DNA from: Candidatus Methanovirga meridionalis
GTDB taxonomy: Archaea; Methanobacteriota; Methanobacteria; Methanobacteriales; Methanobacteriaceae
Assembly (NCBI GenBank): GCA_031289325.1
Contig: JAITPS010000002.1
Coordinates: 1-6,037 of the forward strand
Length of the DNA stretch: 6,037 nucleotides
Reading direction: 5' to 3'
Shown here: positions 1-5,628 of the stretch, in pieces
Layout of the letters: every line of letters starts with the position of its first letter
Numbering within the stretch: position 1 is the stretch's first letter
Notes under the pieces: model-generated
Database searches by the model: none
Told to the model about the DNA's origin: nothing
What the model saw: the letters and a program-made list of their open reading frames with translations, nothing else
Translations under genes and position numbers: made by a program

Positions 1-39
1 AATTCATATTAATTAAAATAAATTCATATTAATTAAAAT
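1..39. repeat. Two tandem copies of a 20-bp unit
   Basis: The unit AATTCATATTAATTAAAATA is at 1-20 and is repeated at 21-39; the second copy agrees for 19 bases and then diverges. It begins at the very first base of the window, so more copies may lie to the left. Its period equals that of the 3571-3864 array, but the sequence is different. Confidence 0.75.
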
Positions 40-208
40 TTAAAATTATATGTTTTCATAAATTAATATTTAAAATTAAATAATTTAATAAAAAAATTAT
101 CATTTCAAAATTTAAGAACTTTTCAATAATAACTACATAAAATAATAAATTTTTTTGGACAATTTTGAAAATTAGAATATTTTAATAAAAATTAAAAAAT
201 TTAAAGTG

Positions 209-230
209 CAAAAAATTTGGTTTTAAACCA
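209..230 (-). terminator. Candidate terminator of the frhB-thiG-thiH transcript
   Basis: On the minus strand a small perfect inverted repeat, TGGTTTAAAACCA (218-230), is followed at once by AA and six T residues (210-215). A second run of six T follows at 194-199. It lies about 120 nt past the thiH stop codon. The stem is only about 5 bp, so the T-runs, which are enough for termination in many archaea, are the stronger part of the evidence. Confidence 0.35.
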
Positions 231-349
231 TAATATTAACTTAAAACTCATCATATAATAACAAAAGCTTTAAATTTTCAATTAAAAGTCATGTTTCATT
301 GTAAAATCTTTAATACTGTTTTTACACTTTCTCTTAATTAACAAGTATA

Positions 350-1459
350 CTATAAATAAACATGATTGTTAAAGACTGGTTGGAGACCTTTTTTATAAAG
401 AAAATTTTTTATTTCTTTAACAGAGCGGTCATCCTGAATATCAAATTGTTCATCTCCTTTTAAATTTCCTTCATGCCCACCAACACCCACACTTACTCCA
501 GCAGATATTCTGTTTACTCCTATACCTATAACTCCGTTTCTAAATTTGGAATTCTCTCTTGTAGAAAGTGTAATATCTGTAAAAGGCATGAAAAGCCTTT
601 GAGCTAATATGATTTGTAGTAGCTGTTTTTCACTTACATCCATTTTATATTCTGAGTTTTGATGAATAAATGGTCTTAATCTCAAAAATGAGAAAGAAAT
701 TTCACTTTGAGGATATTTTCTTTGAATATAATGACCATGTAATCCAGTTGCAAAAGCATCGGATCTAAAATCTCCTAAACCAAGTAATGAACCGAAAGCA
801 ACCTTTCTCATTCCTCCTTTAATGGCTCTTTCTTGTGAGTTAAATCTGTATTCATAGTTAGATTTAGGACCATTTAAATGAAATTTCTTGTATTGTTTCC
901 TATTATATGTTTCCTGATATGTACACACATAGTCTGCACCACAAAGATGCAAATACTTGTAGTCATCAACATCAACTGGATATATTTCAAGTCCAACCAA
1001 ATTAAAATATTTACTTGCTAATTTAATAGCTTCACCAATGTAATCTAAACTTGTTAGCTTTGATTCACCAGTTAAAAGTAAAATATCTTGTAAACCTGTT
1101 TTTGAAATAGCTTTTAATTCATTTTCAATTTCCTTAAAACTTAAAGTTCCTCGTTTAATTTTATTTTGTAAGTTGAATCCACAATATGTACAAATATTTT
1201 CACAGTGGTTACTAAGGTATAGTGGAGTAAAAAGAGAAATTGAATTTCCAAATTGTTTTGAAGTTTCTATTTTAGATTTATAAGCCATTTCTTCAATGAA
1301 GTCTTCTGCTGCAGGAGATAATAATGTTGCAAAATCATTAATATCCAAGCTTTCTTTTGATAAAGTATTTTTAACATCTGTTTTGTTGTAAACATTTGCA
1401 TTAAAATTTTTCAGATCATCGTGGACTTTATTCAGTATATCAGAATTTATAAACTCCAT
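350..1459 (-). CDS. thiH: 2-iminoacetate synthase ThiH (radical SAM tyrosine lyase)
   Basis: ThiH uses S-adenosylmethionine and a [4Fe-4S] cluster to cleave tyrosine into p-cresol and dehydroglycine (2-iminoacetate), the glycine-derived substrate of the anaerobic thiazole pathway. The 369-residue product has the usual family length. The radical SAM cluster motif is plain: C86-x3-C90-x2-C93, as HCENICTYCGF. Further ThiH features are LLTGE near 128-132, YQETYNR at 181-187, a glycine-rich segment around 216-230 and the C-terminal pattern EQFDIQDDRS (337-346) followed by GLQPV. The ATG at 1459 is preceded by GGAG (1465-1468) with a 5-nt spacer, which fixes the start. It is the last gene of a three-gene unit, 23 nt after thiG. 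No key residue is missing. ThiH is widespread in anaerobic and facultative bacteria and uncommon in archaea, so acquisition by transfer is plausible but only inferred. Confidence 0.95.
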   Translation of the reverse strand: MEFINSDILNKVHDDLKNFNANVYNKTDVKNTLSKESLDINDFATLLSPAAEDFIEEMAYKSKIETSKQFGNSISLFTPLYLSNHCENICTYCGFNLQNKIKRGTLSFKEIENELKAISKTGLQDILLLTGESKLTSLDYIGEAIKLASKYFNLVGLEIYPVDVDDYKYLHLCGADYVCTYQETYNRKQYKKFHLNGPKSNYEYRFNSQERAIKGGMRKVAFGSLLGLGDFRSDAFATGLHGHYIQRKYPQSEISFSFLRLRPFIHQNSEYKMDVSEKQLLQIILAQRLFMPFTDITLSTRENSKFRNGVIGIGVNRISAGVSVGVGGHEGNLKGDEQFDIQDDRSVKEIKNFLYKKGLQPVFNNHVYL

Positions 1460-1482
1460 AATAACTCCATTTAAATTTAATT

Positions 1483-2247
1483 CTAATCTAAAAATCCAGT
1501 TAAAGGACTTGAAGCTTGAGCTTTTAAGTTTAAAACTCTTCCTAATCCAGCAAGATAAGCATATCGCCCTGCTTCAATAGCTAATTTAAATGCTTTAGCC
1601 ATTTGAACAATATTATTTGCTGTAGCTATTGCTGTATTCGCCATAATTGCATCAACACCCATTTCCATTGCTTCACATGCTTGTGAAGGAGATCCAATTC
1701 CTGCATCTACAATAATAGGCACATTAATCTCATTAACAAGAATTTTTATAAATTCCTTTGTAAGTAATCCTTTATTGCTTCCAATTGGTGCAGCAAGAGG
1801 CATCACTGCCTCTGCTCCTGATTTTTCTAAATCCTTAGCCACATTTAAATCAGGCATCATATACACCATAGGTATAAAATCTTCATCATAAAGCAGTTTA
1901 GTTGCTTTTATTGTTTCATAATTATCTGGAAGTAGATATTTAGAGTCTTTAATAACCTCCACTTTTATAAAGTCACCACAACCTAATTCTCTTGCTAATC
2001 TTCCTAATCGCAATGCCTCATCAGCATTCCTTGCTCCAGATGTGTTTGGTAAAAGTATAAGATTTTCAGGAATGTAATCTAAAATATTCCCTTCACCATC
2101 CTGATTTGCTCTTCGAATAGCTATTGTTGCTATTTCAGCACCAGATGCTTCCATGACCTTAGAGGTCATATCCAATGAAAACTTTCCAGACCCTAAAATA
2201 AATCTTGATAAGAACTTTCTATTTCCAATGACTAATGGATCCTTCAT
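1483..2247 (-). CDS. thiG: Thiazole synthase ThiG
   Basis: ThiG is a cytosolic TIM-barrel enzyme. It forms a Schiff base with 1-deoxy-D-xylulose 5-phosphate and builds the thiamine thiazole from dehydroglycine and ThiS thiocarboxylate. The 254 residues are full length. K95 in FIKVEVI is the expected Schiff-base lysine. Other family signatures are FILGSGKF (16-23), LLPNTSGARNADEA (65-78), LLPDNYETIKAT (105-116), PLAAPIGS (150-157), DAGIGSPSQA (181-190) and the C-terminal ASSPLTGFL. The ATG lies 10 nt after the stop of the FrhB-like gene, and thiH follows after 23 nt, so ThiG is co-transcribed with its substrate supplier. The sequence is visibly richer in G+C than its neighbours: 26 of 60 bases in 1981-2040 against 11 of 60 in 3061-3120. 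Strong conservation of Ala, Gly and Pro could explain that without recent transfer. The sulfur carrier ThiS and its activator ThiF are not in the window. Confidence 0.96.
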   Translation of the reverse strand: MKDPLVIGNRKFLSRFILGSGKFSLDMTSKVMEASGAEIATIAIRRANQDGEGNILDYIPENLILLPNTSGARNADEALRLGRLARELGCGDFIKVEVIKDSKYLLPDNYETIKATKLLYDEDFIPMVYMMPDLNVAKDLEKSGAEAVMPLAAPIGSNKGLLTKEFIKILVNEINVPIIVDAGIGSPSQACEAMEMGVDAIMANTAIATANNIVQMAKAFKLAIEAGRYAYLAGLGRVLNLKAQASSPLTGFLD

Positions 2248-2252
2248 TCTAA

Positions 2253-2260
2253 CCCCCTTA
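2253..2260 (-). promoter_or_regulatory. thiG ribosome binding site overlapping the upstream stop region
   Basis: On the minus strand the stop codon TAA of the FrhB-like gene (2258-2260) runs straight into five G residues (2253-2257), which end 5 nt before the thiG ATG. AAGGGGG is an unusual G-run variant of the GGAGG site. Its position against the stop codon suggests translational coupling of the two genes. Confidence 0.5.
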
Positions 2261-3325
2261 TTTCAATGCTTTAAATCCTATAGGAACAGTACTATATTTA
2301 GTTCCTTTAGCTTTCAAGACTTCATCTCTACTACTTGTAAGTTTTGATATTGGTTTCCATGGATTAGTATCATCTTCACTTACAATGGAAACACCATCTA
2401 CTAAGTCTTTATCTAATAAATATAAGAGAATTTCACTAACAATTCCACCATCTTGACCAATGTTCTTATTTGATTTAAGAGAATATATTTCTAAGTATTC
2501 TCCAATTGGTTCATTATCCAAATATTTGGGAAGTATTTTATCCGTGGCAAATGTTCTTGGACAAGCATAATAACAAGCATGACAATCTTCCTTACAATCT
2601 CCTTTTTTAACAGGCTTTCTTTCATTAATTTGGATAATATCAATTGGACAAACAAATTCACAAGCTCCACAAAGAACACAAGCCCCTTCTTTAATAACAT
2701 CACCATTTAAACAATCAAATTGGCATTCATTAGATAATTGAGCAATTTCATCATCACTAACCTTCCTTTTATAGATGACTGGATGAGAATTATTTTCTCT
2801 ATTTTTAATATTTTCTAAGTTATTGTTTATTTTTTTATTAGAAATTCGAATAAGCAAATCTAAAGCCTTTTCTTTTAGATCTTTCTTTGATACATTACCA
2901 TTAGATATTAACTCTTGAATTATTTTATTTCCTTTTTTAGATCTAACAATAACAGTTGAATATCCTTTAGGAGAACCCACTGACCCAACAGAAATATCTG
3001 CTAAATTTGAAGTGTAATCTGTACAGATATCACAATTTTTTCGTTTGAATGAATTTGTTTGAGAAATAGAAAATTCTTGAATGCTATTATTTAAAAAGAC
3101 TTTAAATTTATTATTTTCGATTCTAAATTCATTAACATCCTTTAAATCTATATTCTTTTCTTTTAAAAACATTTTTAAATAAGTGTATGAAAAATTTTCC
3201 ATGCAAAATAATCCAATTTTTAAATCTATTGGTGATCCTCCAGTTTCTTTTTCATAGTAATCTATTTTAGAAGCAGCCAATATTTGACATGGAGTCCCTA
3301 CCATAGCTATTTTTTTATTTACCAT
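2258..3325 (-). CDS. FrhB/FdhB-family F420-linked flavo-iron-sulfur protein, circularly permuted
   Basis: Proteins of this family carry FAD and a [4Fe-4S] cluster and move electrons between coenzyme F420 and iron-sulfur partners. All family parts are present in a changed order. Residues 1-165 match the FrhB C-terminal domain: KIAMVGTPCQ (5-14), LFCMENFSY (39-47), CDICTDY (98-104) and SVGSVGSPKGYSTVIVR (112-128). Residues 210-260 form a 2[4Fe-4S] ferredoxin: C216, C219, C222, C226, then C244, C248, C251, C255. Residues 276-355 match the FrhB N-terminal domain: IGQDGGIVSEILLYLL (289-304), PWKPI (322-326) and KGTKYS (340-345). In ordinary FrhB, FpoF-like and FdhB proteins the N-terminal domain comes before VGTPCQ; here the ends of the protein fall at that junction. 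The ATG at 3325 has GAGG (3336-3339) with a 10-nt spacer. It is the first gene of the unit with thiG and thiH. The family call is secure; the role as electron donor to ThiH is inference from position, and the true partner is unknown. Confidence 0.85.
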   Translation of the reverse strand: MVNKKIAMVGTPCQILAASKIDYYEKETGGSPIDLKIGLFCMENFSYTYLKMFLKEKNIDLKDVNEFRIENNKFKVFLNNSIQEFSISQTNSFKRKNCDICTDYTSNLADISVGSVGSPKGYSTVIVRSKKGNKIIQELISNGNVSKKDLKEKALDLLIRISNKKINNNLENIKNRENNSHPVIYKRKVSDDEIAQLSNECQFDCLNGDVIKEGACVLCGACEFVCPIDIIQINERKPVKKGDCKEDCHACYYACPRTFATDKILPKYLDNEPIGEYLEIYSLKSNKNIGQDGGIVSEILLYLLDKDLVDGVSIVSEDDTNPWKPISKLTSSRDEVLKAKGTKYSTVPIGFKALK

Positions 3326-3388
3326 AATATTACATCCTCAAAAACTAAGTTAATATAATTCTCTGTCACTTGAAATAATCCTAATGAG

Positions 3389-3399
3389 TATATATTAAA
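3389..3399 (-). promoter_or_regulatory. TATA-like box for the frhB-thiG-thiH unit
   Basis: The minus strand reads TTTAATATATA here, preceded by A-rich sequence that could serve as the TFB-recognition (BRE) element. With the usual archaeal spacing of about 25 nt, transcription would start near 3368, giving a leader of roughly 43 nt that contains the GAGG site at 3336-3339. That leader is too short for a TPP riboswitch. The 11-bp A-tract array begins directly upstream of the box. Confidence 0.5.
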
Positions 3400-3465
3400 T
3401 TTTTTTATTATTTTTTTATTATTTTTTTATTATTTTTTTATTATTTTTTTATTATTTTTTTATTA
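3400..3465. repeat. Six perfect tandem copies of an 11-bp T7 unit
   Basis: The unit TTTTTTTATTA repeats without error at 3400, 3411, 3422, 3433, 3444 and 3455. It is followed by an 11-T run and then by degenerate T-rich sequence to about 3520. The period is close to one helical turn, so the seven-base A-tracts sit in phase, which is the classic arrangement for intrinsically curved DNA. The array directly abuts the TATA-like box of the frhB-thiGH unit. Confidence 0.95.
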
Positions 3466-3521
3466 TTTTTTTTTTTACTGATTATTTTTTTTATTATTTT
3501 TTTTTATATTTTATTATTTTA

Positions 3522-3570
3522 TTTATTTTAAAATAAACTTCTTACAATCTCATTTTTATTTTAAAATAAA
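3522..3570. promoter_or_regulatory. Pair of identical 16-bp palindromes, possible operator pair
   Basis: The perfect palindrome TTTATTTTAAAATAAA occurs at 3522-3537 and again at 3555-3570, with centres 33 bp apart, about three helical turns. The 17 bases between are unrelated (CTTCTTACAATCTCATT). Two identical dyads on one face of the helix suit a dimeric regulator, but the distance to the frhB start (about 200 bp) is long for archaeal control, and A/T-only palindromes arise easily in such DNA. A binding role is inference. Confidence 0.35.
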
Positions 3571-3864
3571 TTTTGTTTTTATTATTTAAATTTTGTTTTT
3601 ATTATTTAAATTTTGTTTTTATTATTTAAATTTTGTTTTTATTATTTAAATTTTATTTTTATTATATAATCTTTATTTTTATTATATAATCTTTATTTTT
3701 ATTATTTAAATTTAATTTTTATTATTTAAATTTTATTTTTATTATTTAAATTTTATTTTTATTATATAATCTTTATTTTTATTATTTAAATTTTATTTTT
3801 ATTATTTAAATTTAATTTTTATTATATAATCTTTATTTTTATTATTTAAATTTTATTTTTATTA
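3571..3864. repeat. 14-copy tandem array of a 20-bp A/T unit with four variant types
   Basis: Fourteen full units in strict 20-bp register run from 3581 to 3860, with half a unit before (3571-3580) and four matching bases after. The types are A ATTATTTAAATTTTGTTTTT, B with A at unit position 15, C ATTATATAATCTTTATTTTT, and D, which is B with A at position 14. The order is A A A B C C D B B C B D C B. Type C differs from B at three positions (6, 10, 11) that always change together, so whole units were copied. There are no insertions or deletions. All frames are interrupted by stop codons, so the array does not encode protein. Confidence 0.97.
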
Positions 3865-3936
3865 GTTATAATATTTTTATTTTATATTATAGTATATGAA
3901 ATAATGTTTTTAAGTAGAAGTTTTTAAAAATGAAAT

Positions 3937-3974
3937 ATAATTATTAAATTTTTAATTAAAAAAATTATAATTAT
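3937..3974. repeat. Imperfect 38-bp A/T palindrome
   Basis: The arms pair around a centre at 3955/3956 with three mismatched positions per arm. The sequence is A and T only, so it may be a chance product of composition. No adjacent gene uses it in an obvious way. Confidence 0.3.
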
Positions 3975-4035
3975 TATTTTTAAAAATAAAGAAATAAAAA
4001 TTATTATTTTAAAAATTAATTTTATTTTAATTGAA

Positions 4036-4155
4036 ATTTTTAGAAATAAGATATTTAGAAATAAGATATTTAGAAATAAGATATTTAGAAATAAGATATT
4101 TAGAAATAAGATATTTAGAAATAAGATATTTAGAAATAAGATATTTAGAAATAAG
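4036..4155. repeat. Eight tandem copies of a 15-bp unit
   Basis: The unit ATATTTAGAAATAAG is repeated exactly seven times from 4051 to 4155 and once with one mismatch at 4036-4050. Because 15 is a multiple of three, two frames on each strand stay open through the array (for example the pentapeptide RYLEI on the plus strand), but no ATG or ribosome binding site precedes them. Near-perfect identity of the copies points to recent expansion. Confidence 0.97.
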
Positions 4156-4199
4156 TGATTATCGCATTCTTGATAAAGTTCTTAATAAATAATTGTTTT

Positions 4200-4226
4200 A
4201 AAAATAAACACTATTAAATGATAGTG
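4200..4226 (-). terminator. Candidate moeA terminator (hairpin plus T-run)
   Basis: On the minus strand CACTAT (4221-4226) and ATAGTG (4209-4214) form a 6-bp stem with a 6-nt loop, followed at once by TTTATTTTT (4200-4208). It lies about 140 nt past the moeA stop. Just before it, GTGATT (4237-4242) can pair with AATCAC (4224-4229); the two stems share three bases and exclude each other. Confidence 0.4.
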
Positions 4227-4296
4227 ATTTATAATTAATCACTGGCATTATAATCTTTATTTCTCAAGATATGAGTTTAAAATAATGATATAAACA

Positions 4297-4320
4297 GATT
4301 AATTAGGATTGGTATTAATC
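4297..4320. repeat. 7-bp inverted repeat 43 nt past moeA
   Basis: GATTAAT (4297-4303) and ATTAATC (4314-4320) are perfect inverted copies around a 10-base loop. A stem-loop in the moeA 3' untranslated region is possible. The T content after it on the minus strand is modest, so it is a weaker terminator candidate than 4200-4226. Confidence 0.3.
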
Positions 4321-4362
4321 AAAATACATTTATACCTTCAAATATTATTTTTTTCTTTGTAT

Positions 4363-5601
4363 TTATAACAAAATAATTTCAACAGTTTCTCCTACATCAA
4401 TGATTTCAGTTGACTTTGGAATTTTTATATAAGCATCAGCATAAGATAATGAGGCTATTGCTCCAGAATCTTTTAATATGGGATAAGCTTCATTGTTTTT
4501 AATTTCAATTAAAAGATATTCCATTCTACCTTTTGCAGAGTGAATTCTTTTTGCTAATTTAAATTTTTTTCTTTTATTAGATTCTTTTTCAGATAATCCA
4601 GAAATTAATCGAATGTATTGATCTATAAAAACATTATAAACAATTATTGCTGAAACTGGATTTCCTGGAAGTCCAATAATAATTTTACCATCGATTTTTC
4701 CTATTAAAGTAGGTTTTCCTGGTTTAAATGCAATGCCATGAATTAAAACTTCTCCAAGCTCTTCTATAACATTTCTTAACACATCACCAACACCAGCTGA
4801 AGTTCCTCCAGAACAAATTACAATATCAGAGCTTTTTAATGAGTCAATTATTTTAGCTTTTAATTGATTATAATCATCCTTAACTATTCCTTTAATTATA
4901 GGTATTCCACCAGAAGATAAAACAGCTCCTTTAATTAGATTTGTGTTGACATCATATATTTTACCGTACTCTATTTTTTCATTTGTACTTAATATCTCAT
5001 TTCCAGTTGATATTATACTAACAATTAGCTTTTTAAAAACACTAAGATCAGCTATTCCTTGAGTACTTAAAAGACCAATTTTCATTGGATTTAAGATGGT
5101 TCCTTTTTTTAATAGTAATTTTCCTTTTTCAATATCTGAACCTTTCTTAGCAATATCTTCAGTCGGTGGAACACTTTTCAAAATAGCTATATCATTTGAT
5201 TCATCCAACTTTTCACTAAATTCAACCATCATAACAGCATCTGATCCATTTGGAATGGGAGCACCAGTACTAATTTCAATACATTCACCATTTTTTATGG
5301 TTTTTTTAGAGAATGATCCTGCTTTAACACTATCAACACATTTTAAAATCTTTGGATTTTCTTCAGTTGCCCCAAAACTATCTTCTGCTTTCATTGCATA
5401 ACCATCTTTCAATGCTTTATCAAATGGAGGTAAATCAAATATAGCATCCATATTTTTAGAAATAACTCTATTATAGCTATTTGCAATAGAAACATTCTCT
5501 GATTTCATCTCATAACTCTCTCTAAAAAGATTTTCAATAATTTCTTTGGCTTCATCAACTCCTACAATTTTTAAAAATTCAGTTCCCATAATTTCACTCA
5601 T
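4363..5601 (-). CDS. moeA: Molybdopterin molybdotransferase MoeA
   Basis: MoeA inserts molybdate (or tungstate) into adenylated molybdopterin, the last common step of molybdenum/tungsten cofactor synthesis. Methanogens need this cofactor for formylmethanofuran dehydrogenase and, where present, formate dehydrogenase. The 412 residues match the usual length. Family motifs occur in order: LPPFD (57-61) with DGYA (66-69), STGAPIPNGSDAVMMVE (111-127), STGNEI (198-203), DVNTN (217-221), SGGTSAGVGD (264-273), AFKPGKPT (291-298) and GLPGNPVSA (310-318), then the C-terminal beta domain. One deviation: the usual SAMDGYA segment reads ALKDGYA, with the key D66 kept. The ATG at 5601 is the longest start. 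The ATG at 5589 (residue 5) has a GAG 7 nt before it and would give the more typical N-terminus MGTEFLKIV, so the real start may be there. Methanogens often have two MoeA paralogues, and the sequence does not say which metal this one serves. It is apparently transcribed alone. Confidence 0.93.
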   Translation of the reverse strand: MSEIMGTEFLKIVGVDEAKEIIENLFRESYEMKSENVSIANSYNRVISKNMDAIFDLPPFDKALKDGYAMKAEDSFGATEENPKILKCVDSVKAGSFSKKTIKNGECIEISTGAPIPNGSDAVMMVEFSEKLDESNDIAILKSVPPTEDIAKKGSDIEKGKLLLKKGTILNPMKIGLLSTQGIADLSVFKKLIVSIISTGNEILSTNEKIEYGKIYDVNTNLIKGAVLSSGGIPIIKGIVKDDYNQLKAKIIDSLKSSDIVICSGGTSAGVGDVLRNVIEELGEVLIHGIAFKPGKPTLIGKIDGKIIIGLPGNPVSAIIVYNVFIDQYIRLISGLSEKESNKRKKFKLAKRIHSAKGRMEYLLIEIKNNEAYPILKDSGAIASLSYADAYIKIPKSTEIIDVGETVEIILL

Positions 5602-5628
5602 TACATTTTTTTAATTTTTATCAGATTC

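Larger units (their letters stand above)
1..349. other. A+T-rich non-coding region after thiH
   Basis: This stretch downstream of thiH has no convincing reading frame on either strand and no G+C-rich island of the kind a tRNA or structured RNA would form in so A+T-rich a genome. It holds a 20-bp direct repeat at its left end and a weak terminator candidate at 209-230, both listed separately. The rest is A/T runs without further structure that I can support. Confidence 0.7.
3326..4362. other. 1-kb non-coding repeat-rich spacer between moeA and the frhB-thiGH unit
   Basis: No gene can be supported here on either strand. The spacer holds the promoter of the frhB-thiGH unit (3389-3399), three tandem arrays of different unit length, two copies of a 16-bp palindrome, an imperfect A+T palindrome and the likely 3' end of the moeA transcript, all listed separately. 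The segment 3466-3521 is a degenerate T-rich continuation of the 11-bp array. The segment 3865-4035 is plain A/T-rich sequence apart from the 3937-3974 palindrome. Confidence 0.8.

Noticed and set aside
2153..2347. Open frame of 64 codons on the plus strand
   Set aside because: It lies opposite the thiG start and the end of the FrhB-like gene, both strongly supported, and its product resembles nothing recognisable.
2491..2706. 71-codon minus-strand frame inside the FrhB-like gene
   Set aside because: It is a shifted reading of the ferredoxin-coding segment; the Cys motifs are in the frame of the main gene.
3326..3400. Minus-strand frame running into the frhB start (ending NLVFEDVILW, stop overlapping the ATG)
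   Set aside because: It comes out of the T/A repeat array, has no start codon with a ribosome binding site and does not resemble the missing FrhB N-terminal region; it is more likely the untranslated leader.
3326..3400. TPP riboswitch ahead of the thiGH unit
   Set aside because: The predicted leader is only about 43 nt and lacks the conserved CUGAGA-type core; no alternative structured, G+C-rich segment is visible.
3571..4155. CRISPR array
   Set aside because: The repeats are directly tandem with no unique spacers, units are only 15 or 20 bp, and no cas gene is present.
3326..4362. Replication origin
   Set aside because: A+T richness and direct repeats fit, but there is no adjacent cdc6/orc1 gene and no G-rich origin recognition box.
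5096..5401. 101-codon plus-strand frame opposite moeA
   Set aside because: Antisense shadow of conserved moeA coding sequence, with no ribosome binding site or family features.
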